A program made the position numbers and the translations under genes. This document shows positions 1-7,698 of a stretch of 9,827 nucleotides of DNA, piece by piece; within the stretch, counting starts at the first letter, position 1, and each line of letters opens with the position of its first letter. The notes beneath the pieces were generated by a model that was not told the origin of the DNA, did not search any database, and saw only the letters and a program-made list of their open reading frames with translations. Source of the stretch: Aquamicrobium sp. (lineage in GTDB: Bacteria; Pseudomonadota; Alphaproteobacteria; Rhizobiales; Rhizobiaceae); assembly GCA_014860725.1 (NCBI GenBank), contig JACZJD010000354.1, positions 1 to 9,827 on the forward strand. Direction: 5' to 3'.

Positions 1-1361
<1,361 letters not shown>

Positions 1362-1628
1362 GTGGCAACTCGCAATCTGGAAGAGGCTGACGGGAAGGGG
1401 CCGGTGAAGTGCACCGAAATCGCCGCGCAATGCAAGGCGTTTTCCCCAAGGTCAGCGATTGTCACGGCATCTTCCGGGCGGCAGAAACGGGCACATGGGC
1501 GACCCTGCCGGCGATCGCGGCAGCGAAGGACGGACTTGCCTAAAATTTGAACGGTGTTCTAACGGCAAGCTTAAACCCTCCTCTGCTAGAGCACGGGCAC
1601 GAGAACCTTCGCGGCAGAGTGCCTGTTG
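1362..1628. promoter_or_regulatory. Divergent intergenic region between pyc and the polysaccharide genes
   Basis: This 267-base stretch separates two divergent genes, so it should hold promoters for both. The left half (1362-1530) is as GC-rich as the coding DNA, and open frames cross it only as shadows with no family signal. The right part (about 1535-1590) is clearly AT-richer than its surroundings. It contains a 6-base inverted repeat, CTTGCC at 1535-1540 and GGCAAG at 1564-1569, separated by 23 bases, which might be an operator or chance. No riboswitch, tRNA or terminator could be recognised. A leftward promoter for pyc was looked for and not convincingly found. Confidence 0.5.
1536..1575 (+). 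promoter_or_regulatory. Candidate sigma70-type promoter for the rightward polysaccharide genes
   Basis: Two overlapping element pairs are visible in the AT-rich patch. One is TTGCCT (1536-1541) with TCTAAC (1558-1563), spacer 16. The other is TTGAAC (1547-1552) with CTTAAA (1570-1575), spacer 17. The -35 boxes keep the TTG core favoured in alphaproteobacteria, while the -10 boxes match only 3-4 of 6 positions, which is common in this group. Either would start transcription about 45-65 bases before the ATG at 1629. This is pattern matching by eye; position relative to the gene and local AT content are the main support. Confidence 0.3.
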
Positions 1629-2822
1629 ATGCAATCGGAAGTTTTATCGCCCGACCGGAAGCAATTCGAGATTGCCGACAGCGCCGGGACGCCGGCGCGC
1701 CGCAAGGGCCGTGTCACCATGCTCGGCCTGCGCGGCATTCCCGACGTCCAGGGCGGGGTCGAGAAGCATGTCGAGATGCTGGCCGGCCGGCTGGCGGCGC
1801 AGGGCTGGGAGGTCGAGGTGGTCGGCCGCAGCCCCTATCTGCCGGGCGCGGGCGCGCGGCAGTGGAACGGCGTGCGCGTGGTGCCGCTGTGGGCGCCGAG
1901 GCATGTGGCGCTGGAAGCGCTGGCGCATACCTTCCTCGGCGTCTGCCGCGCGGCGGTGCGCCGGCCGGACATCCTGCACATCCATGCCGTCGGTCCGGCG
2001 CTGATGGTGCCGCTGGCGCGCCTCTTCGGCCTCCGCGTCGCCGTCACCCATCACGGTTACGACTACGACCGGCAGAAATGGGGGCGCCTTGCCCGGACGG
2101 CGCTCAAGCTCGGCGAGCGGTTCGGCATGCGCCTGTCGCACGGCCGCATCGCCGTCTCCGGCGACATCGCGCGCACCATGGACGCGCGCTACGGCGTCGC
2201 CGTCGATTTCGTGCCGAACGGCGTTGCGGTGGCGCCGGGCGACGTGCGGACCGGCATTCTCGACGAGTTCGGGCTGGCGCCGCGGCGCTACGTCCTGCTT
2301 GCCGCGCGCTTCGTGCCGGAGAAGCGCCAAACCGACCTGATCCGCGCCTTCGCCCGCCTCGGCGATCCGCGCCTGCGGCTGGTGCTCGCCGGCGACGCCG
2401 AGTTCGACAGCGACTATGCGCGCGAGGCAAGGGCGCTCGCCGCCGAAACGCCGGGCGTCGTGCTCGCGGGCTTCCAGTCCGGCGACCGGCTGGCGGAGCT
2501 CTTCGCCAATGCGGCGCTGTTCGTCCTGCCGTCCAGCCACGAGGGCATGCCGATCGCGCTTCTGGAGGCGATGGCCTACGGCCTGCCGGTGCTGGCGAGC
2601 GACATCGTCGCCAACAGGGAGATCGGCCTGCCCGCAGCCGACTATGTCCCGCTCGGCGACACCGAGGCGCTGGCCAGCGCGATGGCGGCGAAGCTCGCCG
2701 CCCTGCCGGGCGAGGAGGAGATGCGCCGGCGCGCCCGCGAGGTCGAGGCCGCCTACAGCTGGTCGAGCATCGCCCGCCGGACCGAGGCGGTCTACGACGC
2801 CGTCCTCGGCCGGCGGGGCTGA
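1629..2822 (+). CDS. Family 4 glycosyltransferase (GT-B fold)
   Basis: The product is 397 residues, the normal size for a GT4 retaining glycosyltransferase that moves a sugar from a nucleotide donor to a lipid-linked acceptor on the cytoplasmic face of the membrane. The N-terminal Rossmann half starts with MLGLRGIPDVQGGVEKHVE (residues 31-49), with the glycine loop that contacts the donor. The C-terminal half has RFVPEKRQTDLI (227-238), a donor-site loop, and the EX7E motif E305 to E313 within SSHEGMPIALLEAMAYGLPV. There is no signal peptide. The first 27 residues are a weakly conserved extension. ATG at 1629 is used; a TTG directly before it adds one codon, and the internal ATG at 1719 would remove part of the first beta strand. 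No good Shine-Dalgarno is present. It is first in a run with VanZ-like, GT2 and hydrolase genes, which places it in repeat-unit assembly. Donor and acceptor sugars cannot be told. Confidence 0.9.
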   Translation: MQSEVLSPDRKQFEIADSAGTPARRKGRVTMLGLRGIPDVQGGVEKHVEMLAGRLAAQGWEVEVVGRSPYLPGAGARQWNGVRVVPLWAPRHVALEALAHTFLGVCRAAVRRPDILHIHAVGPALMVPLARLFGLRVAVTHHGYDYDRQKWGRLARTALKLGERFGMRLSHGRIAVSGDIARTMDARYGVAVDFVPNGVAVAPGDVRTGILDEFGLAPRRYVLLAARFVPEKRQTDLIRAFARLGDPRLRLVLAGDAEFDSDYAREARALAAETPGVVLAGFQSGDRLAELFANAALFVLPSSHEGMPIALLEAMAYGLPVLASDIVANREIGLPAADYVPLGDTEALASAMAAKLAALPGEEEMRRRAREVEAAYSWSSIARRTEAVYDAVLGRRG

Positions 2823-2828
2823 AGCGGG

Positions 2829-3215
2829 ATGGAGCGAAGCCGCCGCATGGACAGCGCCGCCGTCAAGCGCATCGCAGGCATCCTCGCGTGGGTCGTTCTG
2901 GCCGTCATCGCGTTCTCGACGCTGTCGCCCATCGGCATGCGGCCGCATCTCGGCGCCTTCGTCCACCTCGAGCGGTTCGGCGCTTTCGCGCTGATGGGCT
3001 TCCTGTTCGCGCTGGTCCACCCGCGCCGCATCGGGCTGGTGCTGCTGTGCGTGGTCGCGGCCGCGATCGGGCTGGAGCTCCTGCAGACGCTGGCGTCGGG
3101 CCGGCATGCGCGCGTCATCGACTTCGCCGTCAAGGCGACCGGCGGCATGGCGGGCGTCGGCGCGGCGTGGCTCGTGGCGCGCCGCATCAATCGAAACACA
3201 AGGTCTTTGGGTTAG
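2829..3215 (+). CDS. Small VanZ-like membrane protein
   Basis: This 128-residue protein has about four hydrophobic segments (roughly residues 14-32, 48-63, 66-85 and 98-117), the layout of VanZ-family proteins. Family-like residues are SPI near 33-35, HLERFGAFALMGFLFAL (46-62) with a charged E48-R49 at the start of the second helix, GLELLQ (81-86), and GRHARVIDFAVKATGG (91-106). The founding member, VanZ of Enterococcus, gives low-level teicoplanin resistance, but many homologues sit in polysaccharide loci with no known biochemical role. It follows the GT4 stop by six bases. Two ATGs are possible, 2829 and 2847 (residue 7); a GGAG at 2831-2834 lies upstream of the second at rather long spacing, so the start is open. 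The context suggests a membrane accessory for glycan or lipid-carrier handling; that is inference. Confidence 0.8.
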   Translation: MERSRRMDSAAVKRIAGILAWVVLAVIAFSTLSPIGMRPHLGAFVHLERFGAFALMGFLFALVHPRRIGLVLLCVVAAAIGLELLQTLASGRHARVIDFAVKATGGMAGVGAAWLVARRINRNTRSLG

Positions 3216-3252
3216 GGTCCGTTCGGGACGATCTTTCCGATGGACGCATGCT

Positions 3253-3257
3253 GGAGG
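3253..3257 (+). promoter_or_regulatory. Ribosome binding site that decides the GT2 start
   Basis: GGAGG at 3253-3257 lies five bases before TTG at 3263 and after the in-frame ATG at 3248. It is the strongest Shine-Dalgarno in the plus-strand run and favours initiation at TTG 3263, which places the conserved beta strand VSVIIKTLNEE right at the N-terminus, as is usual in GT2 enzymes. Confidence 0.6.
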
Positions 3258-3262
3258 CAGGC

Positions 3263-4261
3263 TTGACGGTATCCGTCATCATCAAGACGCTGAACGAGGA
3301 GAAGAAGATCGCAGCGACCGTCGAGAGCGCGCTGGCGGCGGTCGGGATTGTCGGCGGCGAGGTGATCGTGGCCGACAGCGGCTCGCGCGACCGCACGGTG
3401 GAGATCGCCGCCCGCTATCCCGTGGTCATCGTCCAGATCGCGCCGCCGGCGCAGCCGAGCTGCGGCATCGGCCCCCAGCTCGGCTACCAATATTCGCGCC
3501 ATCCCTATCTGTGCCTGCTCGACGGCGACATGATCCTCGATCCGGGCTTCCTGCCCGATGCGCTCGCTTTCATGGCACGCCACCCGACGGTGGCCGGCGT
3601 TACCGGCCATGTCGAGGAAATGGCGGTGTCGAACCTCGAATTCGCGCGCCGCGTCGGCCGCGACAATCCCGAGAACCGCGTCGGCCAGATCGACCGCATG
3701 AACGGCGGCGGCCTCTACCGGCGCGCGGCCATCGAGGAGGTCGGCTATCTTTCCGACCGCAACCTGCATGCCTATGAGGAATTCGACCTCGGCGTGCGGC
3801 TGCGCAGCGCCGGCTGGGGGCTCCATCGCCTCGACCGCCGCTTCGTCAGCCATTACGGCCATACGGAGAATTCCTACCGGCTGCTCGTGCGCCGCTGGAA
3901 GAGCAAGTATCTCTACGGCATCGGCGAGCTGCTGCGCGCCTCGCTCGGCAAGCCCTATTTCTTCCGGCTCTTCCGCGAGCTGCGCGAGCTGCGGCTGTGG
4001 GCCGGCATCTATCTGTGGTGGGCGGCCTCGCTCGCCGTCCTGATCGTCCTGCCCGACAAGGCGCTGGCGCTCGGCATCGTCGCCGCGCTGTTCGCGGCCG
4101 TCGTCGCCCTGATGAGCGTGAAGAAGGGCGGCCTGAGCATGGGCTTCTATACGGTGGTGGCGTGGTTCTTCCATGCCGCGGCGCTGCCTTTCGGCTTCCT
4201 GCGGCGGCGGCGGGAGCCGGCGGCGCCGATAGAAAGCCGCATCGTCGGAAAGGGCGCATGA
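3263..4261 (+). CDS. Family 2 glycosyltransferase with C-terminal membrane segments
   Basis: This GT-A fold inverting glycosyltransferase has 332 residues from TTG 3263, or 337 from ATG 3248. The N-terminal domain shows SVIIKTLNEE (4-13), the nucleotide-binding DSGSRDRT (38-45), the DXD-type metal site in LLDGDM (85-90), the acceptor-side GGGLYRR (148-154), and EEFDLGVRL (172-180), which occupies the place of the usual catalytic-base ED motif. After about residue 245 come two or three hydrophobic segments (about 246-262, 266-285 and 293-312) that would anchor it in the inner membrane, then a basic tail. This fits sugar transfer to a polyprenyl-linked intermediate at the cytoplasmic face. It starts 47 bases after the VanZ-like gene, and its stop overlaps the hydrolase start in an ATGA, so the two are probably translationally coupled. 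The sugar specificity is unknown. Confidence 0.9.
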   Translation: MTVSVIIKTLNEEKKIAATVESALAAVGIVGGEVIVADSGSRDRTVEIAARYPVVIVQIAPPAQPSCGIGPQLGYQYSRHPYLCLLDGDMILDPGFLPDALAFMARHPTVAGVTGHVEEMAVSNLEFARRVGRDNPENRVGQIDRMNGGGLYRRAAIEEVGYLSDRNLHAYEEFDLGVRLRSAGWGLHRLDRRFVSHYGHTENSYRLLVRRWKSKYLYGIGELLRASLGKPYFFRLFRELRELRLWAGIYLWWAASLAVLIVLPDKALALGIVAALFAAVVALMSVKKGGLSMGFYTVVAWFFHAAALPFGFLRRRREPAAPIESRIVGKGA

Positions 4262-6453
4262 GGAGAGCCGTCGCCCTTGCCGTGGCGGCCTTGCTGTGGG
4301 GCTGCTCGGAGGCCCCGCGCGCCGTCGCTTCGGACGAATGGCTGCCGGTGCGCGAGGTGTCGCTCGAAATCCGCCCCGGCAGTCCGCTCGACTTTTCCGC
4401 CTTCCTGCCCAACCGGGCCATCGGCCCGATGAACGCCATCGGCGCGGACCGGCGGGTGGTGGCGCGGGCCGACGGGCGGCTCGCCTTCGCCGATACCCCG
4501 GAGGAACCGGCGCGGCTGTTCTGCGCCTCGCTCGCCTGGAGCCCGGCCTCGGGCGGCTTTCCCGCCCGTGACGCGGCCGACCGCTATGCGCGGCAGCTCG
4601 CGCTTCATGGCTACAACATCGCCCGCCTGCATTTCCTCGATGCGGCGCTGATGTTCGGGCGCGGGACGGATTTCGACTTCGACCCCGAGACGCTCGACCG
4701 CATCCACTATCTGCTCGCCGCGCTGAAGCGGAACGGCATCTACTGGATGGTCGACGCCATGTCCTCGTGGCGCGGGGCCTATGGCGGGCATGACGATCGC
4801 TGGGACCCGAACGGCGATTTCAAGCTCGCCCTGCACTTCGAGGGCGAGGCGTTCGAGCACTGGCGGCGCTTTCAGGAGGCGTTCCTCGCCCGCGTCAATC
4901 CCTATACCGGCGTCGCGCCGATCCATGACGAGGCGCTGGCGCTGGTGATCCTCGCCAACGAGAACGGCATCGAGTTCGACGGCGTGGTCCACGACCGGCC
5001 GGGGCGGCCGCCCTACGGCGCCATGCTCGCCGCGCCGTTCAACCGCTGGCTCGGCGGCCGCTACGGCTCGACGGTGGAGCTTCGCCGCGTCTGGGCCGAT
5101 CTTGCGCCCGAGGAGCGGCTGGAGGACGGCACGATCCGGCTTCCCGACAACCGCTATGCAGACAGCCCGCGCGTGCGCGACCTTCAGGCCTTCTTCGTCG
5201 AGGTCGAGCGGGAAAGCGCCGACAGGATGACCGGGGCGCTGCGCGATCTCGGCTATGAAGGGCTGGTCAGCACCTACAACAACTGGCCGACCGTGCAGAC
5301 GGCGCTGAGCCGCGCCGGCCTCGATGCGGTGACGATGAACACCTATCACGACTGGGTCGGCAGCTACGCTCCCGGCGCCTCCATCGGGCAGGCGGGCTCC
5401 GTCGCCGACGAGGTCGACTACGTCAGGATGGCGGCCGCTGCGCGCTGGCTGGGCAAGCCGTTCGCGATCAGCGAGTGGGACCATCTGTTCTGGAACCGCC
5501 ATCGCTACGAGGCCGGCCTTGCGATGCCGGCCTATGCCGCCTTGCAGGGCTGGGACGTGCTGTGCCGGCACGGCCACGGCCCGATCGCGCTCGCCTATGG
5601 CGAGCCCTACGCCCACAAGCGGGCGATGCTGCCCTATGCCATCGCGCTCGATCCGGTGGCGCGGGCGGGCGAGACGCTGGCCGCGCTCCTCTACCGGCGC
5701 GGCGACGTCGCCGAATCCGGCATCACCGTCCCGTTCGCGGTGCGCGGCGAGGCGGATCTGGGTCCCGACATGCAGGCGCGGGAGCCAGGCACCCTCACCC
5801 GCCTGGCGCTCGTCGGGCGCATCGGCCTGATGCCGGAAGGGGAGGCGAAGGCGGCGCCCGTCTTCGTGCCGCAGCCGCGCGAGGCGGCTGACGGCATGCG
5901 GATCCTCGACGCGCTGCGCCGCGGCGGCCTCTTGCCGGCGGACAACCGCACCGCGCCGCATGACGGCGTCTACGAGAGCGATACCGGCCAGATCCTCCTC
6001 GACAGCGGGGCAGGGGAGCTGCGCGTCTCGACGCCGGCGACGGAAGGCCTCGCCTTCTCGGATCTGCGCACGCCGGTCGATCTCGGCACCCTGTCGGTGG
6101 AGGCGGCGGAAGGGGCCGGCCTCGTCGCGCTCTCGTCCATCGAGGAAGGCAGGACGCTGGCCGACGGTCGGCGCTTCCTCGTCGTCTTCGCGACCGATGC
6201 GCGCAACACGGGCATGCGCTTCCGCGACCGGGCGGAAAAGGTGATCGAGGATTTCGGCCGCCTGCCGGTGCTGATCCGCAAGGGAAACGTCGATGTCAGG
6301 ATCGCGCGCGAGGGGCGGTGGAGCCTGTCGCCGGTCGGCCTCGACGGCGAAGTCCATGCGCCCGCGGCGCAGGGCGAGGGCGCGGTGGCGTTCCGGCTCG
6401 GCAACGACGTCCCGTCGGGGCCGACGACCTATTTCCTGCTGGAGATCGACTGA
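4258..6453 (+). CDS. Exported clan GH-A glycoside hydrolase, probable lipoprotein
   Basis: The product has 731 residues. The start is ATG 4258, overlapping the previous stop by four bases, with a GGAAAGGG Shine-Dalgarno at 4247-4254. The N-terminus is a short signal peptide; LLWGC with C16 resembles a lipobox, although W at -2 is unusual, and signal peptidase I cleavage near AVAS (22-25) is an alternative. Residues about 85-480 look like a TIM-barrel hydrolase of the GH5/GH39/GH42 kind: HGYNIARLHFLD (117-128), the acid/base candidate E235 in ILANENG, and the nucleophile candidate E406 in FAISEWDHL. Residues about 570-731 form a beta-rich domain (YESDTGQILLD, then DARNTGM) resembling the C-terminal sandwich of other bacterial GH-A enzymes. 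It should act in the periplasm or at the outer membrane, hydrolysing or trimming the glycan made by its neighbours, as PslG does for Psl. The family number and substrate are not determined. Confidence 0.8.
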   Translation: MRRAVALAVAALLWGCSEAPRAVASDEWLPVREVSLEIRPGSPLDFSAFLPNRAIGPMNAIGADRRVVARADGRLAFADTPEEPARLFCASLAWSPASGGFPARDAADRYARQLALHGYNIARLHFLDAALMFGRGTDFDFDPETLDRIHYLLAALKRNGIYWMVDAMSSWRGAYGGHDDRWDPNGDFKLALHFEGEAFEHWRRFQEAFLARVNPYTGVAPIHDEALALVILANENGIEFDGVVHDRPGRPPYGAMLAAPFNRWLGGRYGSTVELRRVWADLAPEERLEDGTIRLPDNRYADSPRVRDLQAFFVEVERESADRMTGALRDLGYEGLVSTYNNWPTVQTALSRAGLDAVTMNTYHDWVGSYAPGASIGQAGSVADEVDYVRMAAAARWLGKPFAISEWDHLFWNRHRYEAGLAMPAYAALQGWDVLCRHGHGPIALAYGEPYAHKRAMLPYAIALDPVARAGETLAALLYRRGDVAESGITVPFAVRGEADLGPDMQAREPGTLTRLALVGRIGLMPEGEAKAAPVFVPQPREAADGMRILDALRRGGLLPADNRTAPHDGVYESDTGQILLDSGAGELRVSTPATEGLAFSDLRTPVDLGTLSVEAAEGAGLVALSSIEEGRTLADGRRFLVVFATDARNTGMRFRDRAEKVIEDFGRLPVLIRKGNVDVRIAREGRWSLSPVGLDGEVHAPAAQGEGAVAFRLGNDVPSGPTTYFLLEID

Positions 6454-6454
6454 A

Positions 6455-7681
6455 TCAGGCCGCGCCGAGCGTGCGGTAGAGCGCAAGCGTGCGGTCGCGA
6501 TAGGCGGCGGCGGAGAATTCCGCGGCGATCCAGTCCCGGCCCGTCCGGCCCATGGCGGCGCGTTCGGCGGGCTGGCGCGCGGCAAGCGCCGATAGTGCAG
6601 CGGCAAGGCTTTCGGCGTCGCCCGACGCGGCCATCAGGCCGGTCTCGCCGTCGCGGATCATCTCCGGGATGCCGCCGATGGCCGCGCCGATCACCGGCCG
6701 GCCGAGCGCATAGGCTTCGAGCACGCTGATCGGGGCGTTCTCGTACCATTCGGACGGCAGCACCAGCGCCCTGGAGCGGCCGATCATGCCGTGAAGCGCC
6801 TCGCCGGAGAGGTAGCCGGCGAAGGTCACGTCGGCGCCGGTCTCGGCCGTCAGCCGGCGCAGCGCCTCCTCCTCCGGCCCGGTGCCGGCGATGACCAGAC
6901 GCTGGCCGGAGAGGGCGGCGGCGCGGATCAGCGTCGCGATGCCCTTTTCCGGGGCGAGGCGGCCGGCGAAGGCGAAATAGCCGTCCTCGTCCCAGTCGCT
7001 ACGGTAGTGGCCGACGTTCACGAAGTTCGGGATGTGGACCATCCTGTCGCGCGGCCAGCCCCACTCCACCAGCTTCTCGAGATAGAAGCGCGACGGCACG
7101 ACGAGCCGGTCGACCTTGTCGCGGTAGAGGCCCAGCGCCCGGTGCAGCACGGTCTCGACCAGCACGAGGCCGCTCAGCGCCCAGGAATCCTTGATGCAGC
7201 GATGGCGCAGCACGTTGTAGACGCGGCCGCCCTTGCAGTCCTCGCATACCTTGCCGTCGCGCAGCATCTTGTAGGCCGGGCAGGCGAGCTTCAGGTCGTG
7301 GACCGTCATCGCCACCGGGATGCCGGCGGCCTTGAGCGTGGCGAAGACCGACGGCGACAGGTGGTGGTAGACATTGTGGGCGTGCGCCACGGAAGGGCGG
7401 GCGCGCTCGATCAGCCGGCGGATGTTGCGCTGCGCCTCGAAGGAATAGAGGATGCTCGCCGCCTGCACCGCCTTGCGGGCGGGGCCGGTGCGGCGGCCGT
7501 ACTCGATCTCGGACACGAAGTAGTCCGACCATGGCGACGGCTCGTTGTGGTCGTGCTGCATGGCGAAGGGCACAACGTCCCAGCCGATGTCCTCGAACAT
7601 CGCCATGTGGTCGAAGAACACGGCTTCCGCGCCGCCGCGGCGGTAGAAGTAGTTGTTGATCGCCAGCAGGCGCTTTTGCAC
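6455..7681 (-). CDS. Family 4 glycosyltransferase with four-cysteine cluster
   Basis: This 408-residue GT4 enzyme starts at GTG 7681, where MQKRLLAINNYFYRRGGAE gives the expected first strand and glycine loop. The donor half carries FAGRLAPEKGI (238-248), VIAGTGPEEE (263-272) and the EX7E pair E314/E322 in EWYENAPISVLEAYALGRPV. Between the halves, after MTVHDLKLACP, are C134, C146, C149 and C162. GT4 subfamilies with this spacing exist, and the cluster may bind a metal or be structural. There is no signal peptide, so it should act in the cytoplasm on a lipid-linked acceptor. It is the last gene of the minus run, 17 bases after the deacetylase; a GGGGG stretch about six bases before GTG may serve as ribosome binding site. 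Its stop lies one base from the hydrolase stop on the other strand. Substrates cannot be assigned. Confidence 0.92.
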   Translation of the reverse strand: MQKRLLAINNYFYRRGGAEAVFFDHMAMFEDIGWDVVPFAMQHDHNEPSPWSDYFVSEIEYGRRTGPARKAVQAASILYSFEAQRNIRRLIERARPSVAHAHNVYHHLSPSVFATLKAAGIPVAMTVHDLKLACPAYKMLRDGKVCEDCKGGRVYNVLRHRCIKDSWALSGLVLVETVLHRALGLYRDKVDRLVVPSRFYLEKLVEWGWPRDRMVHIPNFVNVGHYRSDWDEDGYFAFAGRLAPEKGIATLIRAAALSGQRLVIAGTGPEEEALRRLTAETGADVTFAGYLSGEALHGMIGRSRALVLPSEWYENAPISVLEAYALGRPVIGAAIGGIPEMIRDGETGLMAASGDAESLAAALSALAARQPAERAAMGRTGRDWIAAEFSAAAYRDRTLALYRTLGAA

Positions 7682-7698
7682 GTTCCGACCCCCGTTTC

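Noticed and set aside
1644..3107. A 487-codon minus-strand frame opposite the GT4 and VanZ-like genes
   Set aside because: Composition is typical of antisense shadows and no motif is present; the plus-strand genes have complete family signatures.
1547..3247. N-terminal extension of the GT2 frame over the GT4 and VanZ-like genes, which would suggest a 904-residue fusion
   Set aside because: The frame is open only by chance; upstream of about 3250 it is arginine- and alanine-rich shadow sequence, while the GT4 and VanZ-like proteins lie in other frames.
6430..6480. A bidirectional terminator between the convergent genes
   Set aside because: No stem-loop with a T-tract could be found around the single intergenic base.
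4147..6606. An 819-codon open frame on the minus strand opposite the glycoside hydrolase
   Set aside because: It is rich in R, A, G and D, shows no domain motifs, and overlaps two real genes; the plus strand has catalytic motifs and a signal peptide. Length alone is weak evidence at this GC content.
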